Below, piece after piece: positions 12,503 to 19,262 of a DNA stretch of 19,262 bases. The position numbers were made by a program, and so were the translations under genes. This stretch comes from DAOPXV01 sp035352535 (lineage in GTDB: Bacteria > Muiribacteriota > UBA9980), in NCBI GenBank assembly GCA_964545075.1, contig CAZJFS010000081.1:1-19262 (forward strand), read 5' to 3'. Positions within the stretch are counted from its first letter, which is position 1. Each line of letters starts with the position of its first letter. The notes below the pieces were generated by a model. The model was not told the origin of the DNA. It ran no database searches and was given only the letters and a program-made list of their open reading frames with translations.

Positions 12503-14827
12503 ATGGTACCCGCAACCGATAACGTAACAAACGAAAAGAAAGTGGTCAAGAACGAAAGCATTGAAACGATGGAACAGGCTATGGCGTCAATGGACGCCCA
12601 GCAGGCTGAAGGTAAAAGTCAGGTCATAAACCGCGGAAACGTAGTGCTCGGAAAAATAATAAAGGTCGCAAGCGACGTAGTTTACGTAGACGTGCATCAC
12701 AAATCCGATGGAATAATCCAGATAGCTGAATTTACGGACGTTGACGAAACTCCTGAAATAGGATCCACAGTTTCAGTTATGGTTATGAAGACCGAAGACA
12801 AGAACGGCGATCTTATATTAAGTAAACGCAAGGCTGACCAGAAAGTCGCGTGGGACAATATAATTAATTGTCAGACCGACGACCGGCCCATAAAAGCCAA
12901 AGTCATTAAATTGATAAAAGGCGGATATGAGGCGTCATATAAAGGCGTTCGCTGCTTCGTTCCAAGCTCTCAGATGGCTGACCGTAAAGAAAGCAAGACC
13001 ATGGATTTTATCGGAAATACCTATGACTTCAAAATCCTCGAAGTAAATAAAAAACGCGGAAATATAATACTTTCAAGAAAAGCCCTCATCGACGCCGAAG
13101 AAAACTCAAGGTTAGATAAGATATTCGGAAGCGTCCAGGAAGGCGGCACCATCACGGGCACAGTTAAAAGCATCACCGAATATGGCGCTTTCATCGACAT
13201 CGGCGGCATCGACGGCCTTCTCCACATCACCGATATGTCATACGGCCACGTTTCAAACCCCGCCGACATCGTATCGATAGGCGCGACAGTCACCTGCAAA
13301 ATATTAAGGCTCGACAGAGTAACCAAAAAAATAAGCCTGGGCTTAAAACAACTCACGAAAAATCCGTGGGAAGAAGCCGGCGCAAAATATACGATCGGAA
13401 GCATATACGACGGCACGGTAAAAAACACCACCGATTACGGCGTATTCATAACTCTTGAGCCCGGCGTAGACGGCCTCATTCACATATCGGACCTTTCATG
13501 GTCAGGCCGCGTGCGCCCTTCGGACTTCAAAGCCGGCCAGCAGCTTAAAGCTAAGGTCCTCGAAGTAAATATCGAAGAAAAGAAAATAAAATTCGGCTTA
13601 AAACAGGTAACCGAAGACCCGTGGAAGAAAGTCCTCGAAGCTTATCCTGAAAACACGCTTACTACAGGTAAAGTTAAATCAATATTGAACTACGGAGCTT
13701 TCATCGAACTTGAAGAAGGCATCGAAGGCTTCGTTCACGTTTCAAATCTCTCGTGGACGAAAAAAGTCAACCATCCTTCCGAAGTTTTAAAACTCGGACA
13801 GGAAACCGAAGTCAAGATACTCAAACTCGACCTCGAAACCAAAAAGATAAACCTCGGCATAAAACAGACGCACGCCGATCCGTGGACTCTCATCGAAACC
13901 AAATACGCCGTCGGCCAGGTAGTAACCGGAACCGTAACCAACGTTAAAAAATTCGGCGCTTTCGTCGAACTCGAAGACGGCATCGAAGGCCTCATTCATA
14001 TCTCCGACCTTTCTTGGACGAAACATATGAACCACGCCAACGAAGTTTTAAAGAACGGCGAAAAAGTAACGGTTAAGATACTTGAAATAAACGGCGAAGA
14101 GAAAAAGATTGCCCTCGGCTACAAACATCTCTTAAAAGATCCGTGGAGCGATATAGACGGCCGCTATCCAATCGGCGGAGTTATCGAAGGCAAAATAACG
14201 CACTTCACCAAATTCGGAGCTTTCATCGAAGTCGAAGAGGGCATTGAAGGTTTGCTTCATACATCGGATCTTTCATGGACGAAAAAGTTCGCTGATCCTT
14301 CGGAAGCCCTTAAAGACGGCGATACCATAAAGATCAGAGTATTAAACATCGATAAGGAAAACAGGAAAATAAGCCTCGGTTTGAAACAGCTTACACCCGA
14401 TCCCCTTATAGCCTACAAAGAAAAAATGGATGCCGGCGACACCCTTGACGGAAAAGTTAAAAGCATTCAAGAATATGGCGCTTTCATTGAATTCGAAGAC
14501 GGACTTGAAGGGCTCGTTCATATCTCCCAGCTTGCGGAAGAACGCGTAGATAAAGTTGAAAACGTTGTAAAAGTCGGTCAAGCCGTAAAAGTAAAAGTCA
14601 TCGACGTCAACGCGGGCGAAAGAAAAATAAAGCTTTCAATGAGAGCTAATCCGACGCTCGAGAAAGCTTCTTCTTCATCGGCCTCGGCCTCATCGTCTTC
14701 TTCGTCGGAACATGTATCAATAGCAAAAATAAACGCTGAAGACGCTCACGAATTCAAAAACGTATCCCTCGGTCAGAAACTTCAAGACGCTATAAACGCC
14801 AAAAAGAACGAAGAAGAAGAAAAATAA
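12503..14827 (+). CDS. rpsA: Ribosomal protein S1-type protein with eight S1 domains
   Basis: S1 binds the small ribosomal subunit and single-stranded mRNA, helping ribosomes engage weak or structured initiation sites. This 774-residue protein (E. coli S1 has 557) carries eight S1 OB-fold modules, at about 45-109, 127-193, 214-284, 299-368, 384-455, 470-542, 556-630 and 644-713. The first two are degenerate, as are the ribosome-docking domains of E. coli S1; the last six have the RNA-binding pattern YGAFI-E-GIEGL-HISDLSW and most end in KQLTxDPW. A 16-residue Ser/Ala stretch (723-735) joins a charged C-terminal tail ending in NEEEEK. I choose ATG 12503 because AGGAG (12491-12495) lies 7 nt before it; an in-frame ATG at 12488 would sit upstream of that site. 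It has its own promoter and a structured leader, and a hairpin follows it. Identity as the main S1 is likely; a separate multi-S1 RNA-binding protein is possible. Confidence 0.92.
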   Translation: MVPATDNVTNEKKVVKNESIETMEQAMASMDAQQAEGKSQVINRGNVVLGKIIKVASDVVYVDVHHKSDGIIQIAEFTDVDETPEIGSTVSVMVMKTEDKNGDLILSKRKADQKVAWDNIINCQTDDRPIKAKVIKLIKGGYEASYKGVRCFVPSSQMADRKESKTMDFIGNTYDFKILEVNKKRGNIILSRKALIDAEENSRLDKIFGSVQEGGTITGTVKSITEYGAFIDIGGIDGLLHITDMSYGHVSNPADIVSIGATVTCKILRLDRVTKKISLGLKQLTKNPWEEAGAKYTIGSIYDGTVKNTTDYGVFITLEPGVDGLIHISDLSWSGRVRPSDFKAGQQLKAKVLEVNIEEKKIKFGLKQVTEDPWKKVLEAYPENTLTTGKVKSILNYGAFIELEEGIEGFVHVSNLSWTKKVNHPSEVLKLGQETEVKILKLDLETKKINLGIKQTHADPWTLIETKYAVGQVVTGTVTNVKKFGAFVELEDGIEGLIHISDLSWTKHMNHANEVLKNGEKVTVKILEINGEEKKIALGYKHLLKDPWSDIDGRYPIGGVIEGKITHFTKFGAFIEVEEGIEGLLHTSDLSWTKKFADPSEALKDGDTIKIRVLNIDKENRKISLGLKQLTPDPLIAYKEKMDAGDTLDGKVKSIQEYGAFIEFEDGLEGLVHISQLAEERVDKVENVVKVGQAVKVKVIDVNAGERKIKLSMRANPTLEKASSSSASASSSSSSEHVSIAKINAEDAHEFKNVSLGQKLQDAINAKKNEEEEK

Positions 14828-14841
14828 TTAACGAGAAATAA

Positions 14842-14875
14842 TAAAGGAGCGGGTTTCAACTAACTCGCTCCTTTA
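14842..14875 (+). terminator. Hairpin terminator after the S1 gene
   Basis: TAAAGGAGCGGGTT (14842-14855) pairs with AACTCGCTCCTTTA (14862-14875) as a 14-bp stem with one G-U pair and a 6-nt loop. Only a short U run lies inside the 3' arm; a T7 run follows later (14891-14897). It lies 14 nt after the stop codon. Confidence 0.75.
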
Positions 14876-15004
14876 AACAAGTATATTAAATTTTTTTAAT
14901 GAAGAATGTAGTTTAACGCTTAAGCCTTTTTATTATCCCGGTATGTAGAATTAAAGTATCCTTCCATCAAAAACAAACGCATAAAATCAATGGAGGAAAC
15001 ACTC

Positions 15005-16051
15005 ATGGCAATCAAAGTTGGTATCAATGGATTCGGACGCATCGGAAGAAATTTTTTCCGTTCCTGCATAAACCACAAAGACATCGAAATAGTAGCGGTC
15101 AACGATCTTACAGATCCCAAGACCCTGGCCCATCTTTTAAAATATGATTCAATACTCGGAATTTTCAACGCTGACATATCATGCACGGAAGATTCAATAA
15201 TCGTCAACGGCAAAACAATAAAAGTTTTAAAAGTAAAAGAACCGAAAGAACTCCCCTGGGGAACTCTCGGCGTAGAATACGTCGTGGAATCAACGGGACT
15301 TTTCACCGACAAAGAAAAAGCCAAAGCGCATATCGAAGCCGGAGCGAAAAAAGTCATCATCTCAGCTCCCGCTAAAAACGAAGATCTGACGATCGTTATG
15401 GGCGTCAATCAGGATAAATACGATCCGAAGATGCACCACGTAATCTCGAACGCCTCCTGCACGACCAACTGTCTCGCGCCTGTAGTAAAAGTTCTCATCG
15501 ACAACTTCGGCGTAGAGAACGGCCTCATGACGACAATCCACTCATACACTAACGATCAGCCGATACTCGATCTGCCCCACAAAAAAGGCGATCTCAGAAG
15601 ATCAAGAGCGGCCGGCATGTCAATGATCCCGACGACGACGGGCGCCGCTAAGGCAATATCGCTCGTTATTCCCGAAATGAAAGGCAAATTAGACGGATTC
15701 GCTATGAGAGTCCCGACACCGAACGTATCGGTCGTCGATCTCGTAGTAAACCTCAAAAAAGAAACAACGAAAAAAGAGATCAACGCCGCCATGAAAAAAG
15801 CCGCTGAAGGCGCGCTGAAGGGCGTTCTCGCTTATACGGATCTGGAACTGGTTTCAAAAGATTACTATATGAACGAGAATTCATCCATATTCGACGGAAC
15901 CCTTACCTACGTAACCGGCACGAAGAAAATGGAAGGCGAAAAAGAAGTCACTTATGGAAAATGCGTAAAAGTCCTTTCATGGTATGACAACGAATGGGGC
16001 TATTCCTGCCGCGTTCGCGACCTCATCAAATTCATGGATTCCAAAAAATAA
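15005..16051 (+). CDS. gap: Glyceraldehyde-3-phosphate dehydrogenase
   Basis: This phosphorylating GAPDH converts glyceraldehyde-3-phosphate, phosphate and NAD+ to 1,3-bisphosphoglycerate in cytoplasmic glycolysis, and reverses this in gluconeogenesis. The 348-residue protein shows the Rossmann start KVGINGFGRIGRN, VNDLTD (Asn33-Asp34) with the acidic residue typical of NAD preference, the catalytic motif SNASCTTNCLAP (Cys152), His179 in TTIHSYTNDQ, the phosphate-binding RAAGMSMIPTTTGAAKA segment, and WYDNEWGYS near the C-terminus. The start at 15005 follows GGAGG (14992-14996) at 8 nt; an in-frame ATG at 14990 overlaps that site and is not used. It is first of three consecutive glycolytic genes (gap-pgk-tpiA). 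A hairpin at 16072-16100 lies between it and pgk. The 129-bp upstream region has no clear -35/-10 pair that I can defend, though TAGAAT at 14946 may be a -10. Confidence 0.98.
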   Translation: MAIKVGINGFGRIGRNFFRSCINHKDIEIVAVNDLTDPKTLAHLLKYDSILGIFNADISCTEDSIIVNGKTIKVLKVKEPKELPWGTLGVEYVVESTGLFTDKEKAKAHIEAGAKKVIISAPAKNEDLTIVMGVNQDKYDPKMHHVISNASCTTNCLAPVVKVLIDNFGVENGLMTTIHSYTNDQPILDLPHKKGDLRRSRAAGMSMIPTTTGAAKAISLVIPEMKGKLDGFAMRVPTPNVSVVDLVVNLKKETTKKEINAAMKKAAEGALKGVLAYTDLELVSKDYYMNENSSIFDGTLTYVTGTKKMEGEKEVTYGKCVKVLSWYDNEWGYSCRVRDLIKFMDSKK

Positions 16052-16071
16052 TTAAGTCTTCACGATAAATT

Positions 16072-16103
16072 GCAGGGGTTGAAAGCTTTTCAACCCCTGC
16101 TTT
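16072..16103 (+). terminator. Hairpin between gap and pgk
   Basis: GCAGGGGTTGAA (16072-16083) pairs perfectly with TTCAACCCCTGC (16089-16100) across a 5-nt loop (or 13 bp with a 3-nt loop). Only TTT follows, so it may terminate partially or serve as an mRNA processing or stability element that sets the gap:pgk ratio. Confidence 0.65.
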
Positions 16104-16145
16104 CATAATATACCCCCATAACATTATAACGGAGGTAGTTAAAAA

Positions 16146-17375
16146 ATGAATAAATTCACGGTTAGAGACATCGATTTCAGCGGCGCCAGGACGCTAGTGC
16201 GCGTCGACTTCAACGTTCCGATAAAAGAAGGTAAAATAAAGGACGACACAAGGATAAGAGCTTCGATACCCACGATAGAATTTCTCGTAAAACAGGGCGC
16301 ACGCGTTATTTTAATGTCGCACCTGGGAAAAGCCAAGGGCGAAGTCGATCCTCAATATTCATTGAAACCCGCCGCCGCCAGACTCGCCGAACTCATGAAA
16401 GGCGTCACGGTCAAATTCGTCGGCGACTGCATAGGAGACGCCGTAAAAACGCAGGTTGAAGCGCTTCGCGACGGCGAGATACTTCTTCTTGAAAACCTTC
16501 GTTTCCATAAAGGCGAAGAAAAAAACGATCCCGAATTCGCAAAAAAACTCGCCGAATGGGGCGAGGTCTACGTCAACGACGCGTTCGGAACCGCTCACCG
16601 CGCGCACGCCTCGACCGAAGGCGTAACTAAGTTCATCAGCCCCGCCGTCGCAGGATTTTTAATGGAAAAAGAGATCGCCATAATCGGAAAAGCGCTTTCA
16701 AGCCCCGAAAGACCTTTCTACGCGCTCATCGGCGGAGCCAAAGTTTCGTCGAAGATCGACGTTCTCGAAAACCTTTTAAAGATCGTCGATAAGATAATAA
16801 TCGGCGGCGGCATGGCCTTCACATTCTTAAAAGCCCAAGGCGTAGCGATCGGAAAATCGCTCGTCGAGGACGATAAGCTCGAGGTCGCTAAAGAGATCAT
16901 GAAAAAAGCGAAAGCGGCGAACAAAGAAATAGTCCTTCCGACCGACGCTATAATAGCGGCTGAAATGAAGGAAGAATCTCCGGATAAAACCGTCGACATA
17001 AACGCTATCCCTTCCGACATGGCCGGATTCGATATCGGACCGAAATCCCTTGAACACTTCAAAAATGTTTTAAAAGACGGTAAAACTATAATCTGGAACG
17101 GACCGATGGGCGTTTTCGAAGTCAAAAAATTCGCTAAAGGCACGTTCGAAGTAGCGAAACTTTTAGCCGAAATGAAAGCCGTAACGATAGTGGGCGGCGG
17201 CGACTCGGTAGCGGCCGTTGAACAGGCCGGCGTAGCCGCGAAACTCACGCACGTTTCGACCGGCGGCGGCGCTTCGCTTGAATTCATGGAAGGCAAGGTC
17301 CTTCCAGGCGTAGCCGCTCTGACGGAAAAAGGCGGATGCGGAGGATGCTGCTGCGGCGGAGGGGAATGCCACTAA
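16146..17375 (+). CDS. pgk: Phosphoglycerate kinase with Cys-rich C-terminal tail
   Basis: PGK transfers phosphate from 1,3-bisphosphoglycerate to ADP, making ATP and 3-phosphoglycerate in the cytoplasm. The 409-residue protein has the full set of family motifs: TLVRVDFNVP (16-25), the SHLGKAKG loop (58-65), LLLENLRFHKGEEKN, VNDAFGTAHRAHAS, LIGGAKVSSKI, NGPMGVFE and GGGDSVAAVE for nucleotide binding. The normal fold ends at LPGVAALTEK. It then adds GGCGGCCCGGGECH (396-409), with five cysteines and a terminal histidine. This is read cleanly in frame up to the TAA, so it is not a visible frameshift. Such a tail might bind a metal or be modified; that is inference. GGAGG (16131-16135) lies 10 nt before the ATG. 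The gene sits between gap and tpiA, with a hairpin on each side, so relative expression may be tuned between them. Confidence 0.98.
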   Translation: MNKFTVRDIDFSGARTLVRVDFNVPIKEGKIKDDTRIRASIPTIEFLVKQGARVILMSHLGKAKGEVDPQYSLKPAAARLAELMKGVTVKFVGDCIGDAVKTQVEALRDGEILLLENLRFHKGEEKNDPEFAKKLAEWGEVYVNDAFGTAHRAHASTEGVTKFISPAVAGFLMEKEIAIIGKALSSPERPFYALIGGAKVSSKIDVLENLLKIVDKIIIGGGMAFTFLKAQGVAIGKSLVEDDKLEVAKEIMKKAKAANKEIVLPTDAIIAAEMKEESPDKTVDINAIPSDMAGFDIGPKSLEHFKNVLKDGKTIIWNGPMGVFEVKKFAKGTFEVAKLLAEMKAVTIVGGGDSVAAVEQAGVAAKLTHVSTGGGASLEFMEGKVLPGVAALTEKGGCGGCCCGGGECH

Positions 17376-17390
17376 AATAGTTGTATAGTT

Positions 17391-17452
17391 AAGAGTGAAT
17401 AGTCGCGGCGGAGGAGCTTACGGCCGCGCCGCGACGGTCTCAACTCTTTTTT
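17391..17452 (+). terminator. Terminator after pgk, with competing alternative pairing
   Basis: GTCGCGGCG (17402-17410) pairs with CGCCGCGAC (17427-17435) as the core stem. Outer arms AAGAGT (17391-17396) and ACTCTT (17443-17448) close it across an internal loop, and six T (17447-17452) follow or overlap the foot, as in a Rho-independent terminator. A different outer helix, AGTGAATAG (17394-17402) with CTATTCACT (17453-17461), shares bases with the 5' arm and would leave the U run unpaired in an internal loop. Confidence 0.65.
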
Positions 17453-17501
17453 CTATTCACTTTCTATATTATTAAGTAAATTAAAGTTCTAGGAGAAAAA
17501 A

Positions 17502-18269
17502 ATGAGAAAAAGAATGCCCATATTCGCTGCCAACTGGAAGATGTATAAAACATATTCCGAAACCGCTAAATTCATAGACGAATTCAAAACCAGCTTTACG
17601 AAATTTGACGAAAATAAAGTTGAAGCGGTTATCTGCCCTCCGATGACGTCGCTTTTCAAGGCATCTGAAAAGTTAGCCGGAACGGCCTTCGGCCTCGGCG
17701 CGCAGAACGTAAACTTCGAAAAGGAAGGCGCGTTCACCGGCGAAGTGGCGCCAGCGATGCTCCTTGAATTCGGCGTAAAATACGTTATAATCGGTCATTC
17801 GGAACGCCGCGCTTATTATAATGAAACCGACGAATCCGTAAACAAAAAATTGAAATTCGCTCAGGCGAATAATCTTATCCCGATACTCTGCGTCGGCGAA
17901 ACGTTAGCCGAACGCGAGGCCGGAAAAACCGAATCCAAGATACAAGGCCAGATAAAAGCTGATTTCGCCGGAATATCCGAAGCCGACGCGGCGAAGATCG
18001 TCATAGCGTATGAACCGATATGGGCCATCGGCACCGGAAAGAACGCCACGGCCAAAGACGCCGTCGGCGCGATAAATTGCATCAGAGCGACTCTCGCCGC
18101 AACTTATTCGAAGGAGCTTTCTGAAAAAGTCCGCGTTCAATACGGCGGTTCGGTCAAACCCGAAAATATCGTCGAATACATGAAAGACGAAACGATAGAC
18201 GGAGCTCTCATAGGCGGAGCCTCGCTAAAACCGGAAAGCTTCATAAAGATTTGTGAAGCTGTTTTATAG
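17502..18269 (+). CDS. tpiA: Triosephosphate isomerase
   Basis: TPI interconverts dihydroxyacetone phosphate and glyceraldehyde-3-phosphate, feeding GAPDH encoded two genes upstream. The 255-residue TIM barrel has normal length and its catalytic residues: FAANWKM (Asn11, Lys13), VIIGHSERR (His99), and AYEPIWAIGTGK (Glu171 plus the mobile loop 6). The phosphate-binding segments YGGSV and IDGALIGGASL are present near the C-terminus. The start at 17502 has AGGAG (17491-17495) 6 nt upstream; MPIF at 17514 is an alternative with poorer spacing. It is separated from pgk by 126 bp containing a strong hairpin, so it may be expressed by partial read-through or by a promoter I cannot identify. A perfect 18-bp-stem terminator follows. 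Confidence 0.98.
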   Translation: MRKRMPIFAANWKMYKTYSETAKFIDEFKTSFTKFDENKVEAVICPPMTSLFKASEKLAGTAFGLGAQNVNFEKEGAFTGEVAPAMLLEFGVKYVIIGHSERRAYYNETDESVNKKLKFAQANNLIPILCVGETLAEREAGKTESKIQGQIKADFAGISEADAAKIVIAYEPIWAIGTGKNATAKDAVGAINCIRATLAATYSKELSEKVRVQYGGSVKPENIVEYMKDETIDGALIGGASLKPESFIKICEAVL

Positions 18270-18293
18270 TAAAAAAACGAAAAATAATAACAA

Positions 18294-18340
18294 CCAAAAA
18301 TAAAAGCGGGAGAATACCTTTATCCCGCTTTTATTTTTGG
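18294..18340 (+). terminator. Strong Rho-independent terminator after tpiA
   Basis: CCAAAAATAAAAGCGGGA (18294-18311) pairs perfectly with TCCCGCTTTTATTTTTGG (18323-18340), an 18-bp stem with an 11-nt loop. The GC-rich top plus the TTTTATTTTT 3' arm acts as the U-tract; the A-rich 5' arm makes it symmetric and potentially active in both directions. Confidence 0.85.
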
Positions 18341-18346
18341 TATAAT
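18338..18346 (+). promoter_or_regulatory. Possible extended -10 promoter for the Tim44-like gene
   Basis: TGGTATAAT is an extended -10 element (TGn-TATAAT) directly abutting the tpiA terminator; no good -35 box is present. Transcription would start near 18353, after the ATG at 18345, supporting a later start for the downstream gene. Confidence 0.4.
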
Positions 18347-18413
18347 GTTATCGGTATCGGCACATAAAAACCGCGATCATTTAAGCTCAAAATTTAATTC
18401 ATATCCACAAACA

Positions 18414-19202
18414 ATGAAAATGAAAATTGCGTCACAAATCCAAAACGTTTTAACAGCGATAGTTCTGATCCTTGTCCTGCTTTATGCGACCGGCGATGTA
18501 TTCGCCCGCGCCGGAGGCGGAGGAGGGCATAGCGGCGGAGGCGGAAGCCACAGCTACAGTTCCGGCAGACACGGTCACTACCGGAGACCCGCAACGGCGC
18601 TTGAAAACTTTATTGGATCCGTCTGCATCGGTCTTTTCGGACTTTCATTTTTAATGATCGGACTTGGAAACCTTAATTTATATAGACTTATAAATAAAAA
18701 AAGCGGCGAGGCGAGCGGAATGCTCAACAGGATAAAAAACGCCGACCCATCCTGGGACCCGGATCGCATAAGAGACCGCGTCAGAAAAACGTATTTCTCC
18801 GTACAGCGCGCGTGGATGGCCAGAAATCAAGATATAGCCAAAGAATTCATGAGCGAAAAACTTTACGCCAAACATAAAATAATGACCGACGCCATGATCG
18901 CCAGACACGAAAAAAATATCCTCGACGAAATCGAATTGCTGGATTCAAAGGCAGTGTCCGTCGAAGATCATAGCGGAGGTGACCACGATATTCTGTGGAT
19001 ATATATAACGGGATCGATGATCGACTATAAGATAAACGATGCCACAGGCGACATAATAAAAGGCGACAGATCAAAAAAAGAAAAATTCAACGAACTCTGG
19101 AAATTCATTAAAAACTCCCAAGGCGAATGGATTCTCGATGAGATCAAAACCAATGTCGCCGCTTCTGAATTCAATAAATTCAAGGCCGTAAGCGAGATCT
19201 GA
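18414..19202 (+). CDS. Tim44-like domain membrane protein
   Basis: The 262-residue protein begins with a signal or anchor segment (about 4-31, ending GDVFA-RAGGGG), then a Gly/His/Ser-rich stretch (34-57, with GGGGGHSGGGGSHS), a membrane helix (about 65-92) and a soluble C-terminal domain (about 111-255). That domain resembles the bacterial Tim44-like domain: DPSWDPDRIRDRVRKTYFSVQRAWMARN near 111-138 and GEWILDEI near 237-244, related to the domain of the mitochondrial import motor. Bacterial members commonly combine a Gly-rich N-terminal part, a transmembrane segment and this domain; their function is poorly known. I favour ATG 18414 (MKMKIASQ) because the in-frame ATG at 18345 overlaps the only visible -10 box; there is no clear Shine-Dalgarno, and ATG 18420 is equally possible. 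It converges on the partial minus-strand gene with a 4-nt gap and no visible terminator between. Confidence 0.8.
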   Translation: MKMKIASQIQNVLTAIVLILVLLYATGDVFARAGGGGGHSGGGGSHSYSSGRHGHYRRPATALENFIGSVCIGLFGLSFLMIGLGNLNLYRLINKKSGEASGMLNRIKNADPSWDPDRIRDRVRKTYFSVQRAWMARNQDIAKEFMSEKLYAKHKIMTDAMIARHEKNILDEIELLDSKAVSVEDHSGGDHDILWIYITGSMIDYKINDATGDIIKGDRSKKEKFNELWKFIKNSQGEWILDEIKTNVAASEFNKFKAVSEI

Positions 19203-19206
19203 TCGG

Positions 19207-19262
19207 TCACTCCTTAGCCCCCGCTTTTTTCAATATCTCAATGATCTCTTTGTAGCTGCCGC
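19207..19262 (-). CDS. 3' end of a gene, possibly ankyrin-repeat protein
   Basis: On the minus strand the last 17 codons read GSYKEIIEILKKAGAKE followed by TGA (19209-19207); the rest lies outside the window. The pattern G-x-KEI-E-L-KAGA resembles the second helix of an ankyrin repeat and the usual way such proteins end. Seventeen residues are too few for certainty, and another helical protein is possible. It is tail-to-tail with the Tim44-like gene. Confidence 0.45.
   Translation of the reverse strand, partial: GSYKEIIEILKKAGAKE

Noticed and set aside
14920..15408. Minus-strand frame of 162 codons over the gap start
   Set aside because: It is antisense to the conserved GAPDH Rossmann domain and has no recognisable product.

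Overview
The window is an ordinary-looking stretch of bacterial chromosome. Base composition is moderate, with A-ending codons and purine-rich coding strands, and genes are closely packed. I see no insertion sequence, integrase, CRISPR array, tRNA or rRNA. Consensus sigma-70 promoters (TTGACA/TATAAT, 17-18 bp spacers), GGAGG-type ribosome binding sites, GC-rich hairpin terminators, a sigma-54-type activator and two PAS/CHASE4-type histidine kinases point to a free-living bacterium with substantial signalling. The proteins do not let me name a phylum; a poorly sampled lineage is possible.

Left part (1-6420): a soluble three-PAS histidine kinase runs off the left edge on the minus strand, divergent from a secreted TlpA/ResA-type thioredoxin. 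After a hairpin terminator comes a tight co-directional trio: an M55 (DppA-type) D-aminopeptidase, a receiver-less sigma-54 activator, and UvrC (gaps of 17 and 8 nt).

Middle (6421-12230): a CHASE4-HAMP hybrid histidine kinase with HisKA, HATPase, REC and HPt modules, a class I PLP aminotransferase of the YbdL/kynurenine aminotransferase type, and a strongly divergent DnaB-family ATPase. The first and third of these, and the left-edge kinase, each have a strong promoter whose -10 box ends only 8-9 nt before the ATG and have no Shine-Dalgarno, so their mRNAs should be leaderless.

Right part (12231-19262): an S1-type protein with eight S1 domains, preceded by a roughly 170-nt leader with a possible small ORF and hairpin, then lower-glycolysis genes gap, pgk and tpiA, each followed by its own hairpin. 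GAPDH makes 1,3-bisphosphoglycerate, PGK converts it to 3-phosphoglycerate plus ATP, and TPI supplies GAPDH with glyceraldehyde-3-phosphate. The PGK has an unusual Cys/Gly-rich C-terminal tail. A Tim44-like membrane protein follows, converging on a minus-strand gene whose visible end resembles an ankyrin repeat.

The items most worth a second look are the leaderless-promoter class, the DnaB paralogue with altered catalytic positions, the eight-domain S1 with its structured leader, the Cys-tailed PGK, and the pgk-tpiA intergenic RNA that can fold in two competing ways. No clear-cut new multi-gene defence or mobile system is visible.
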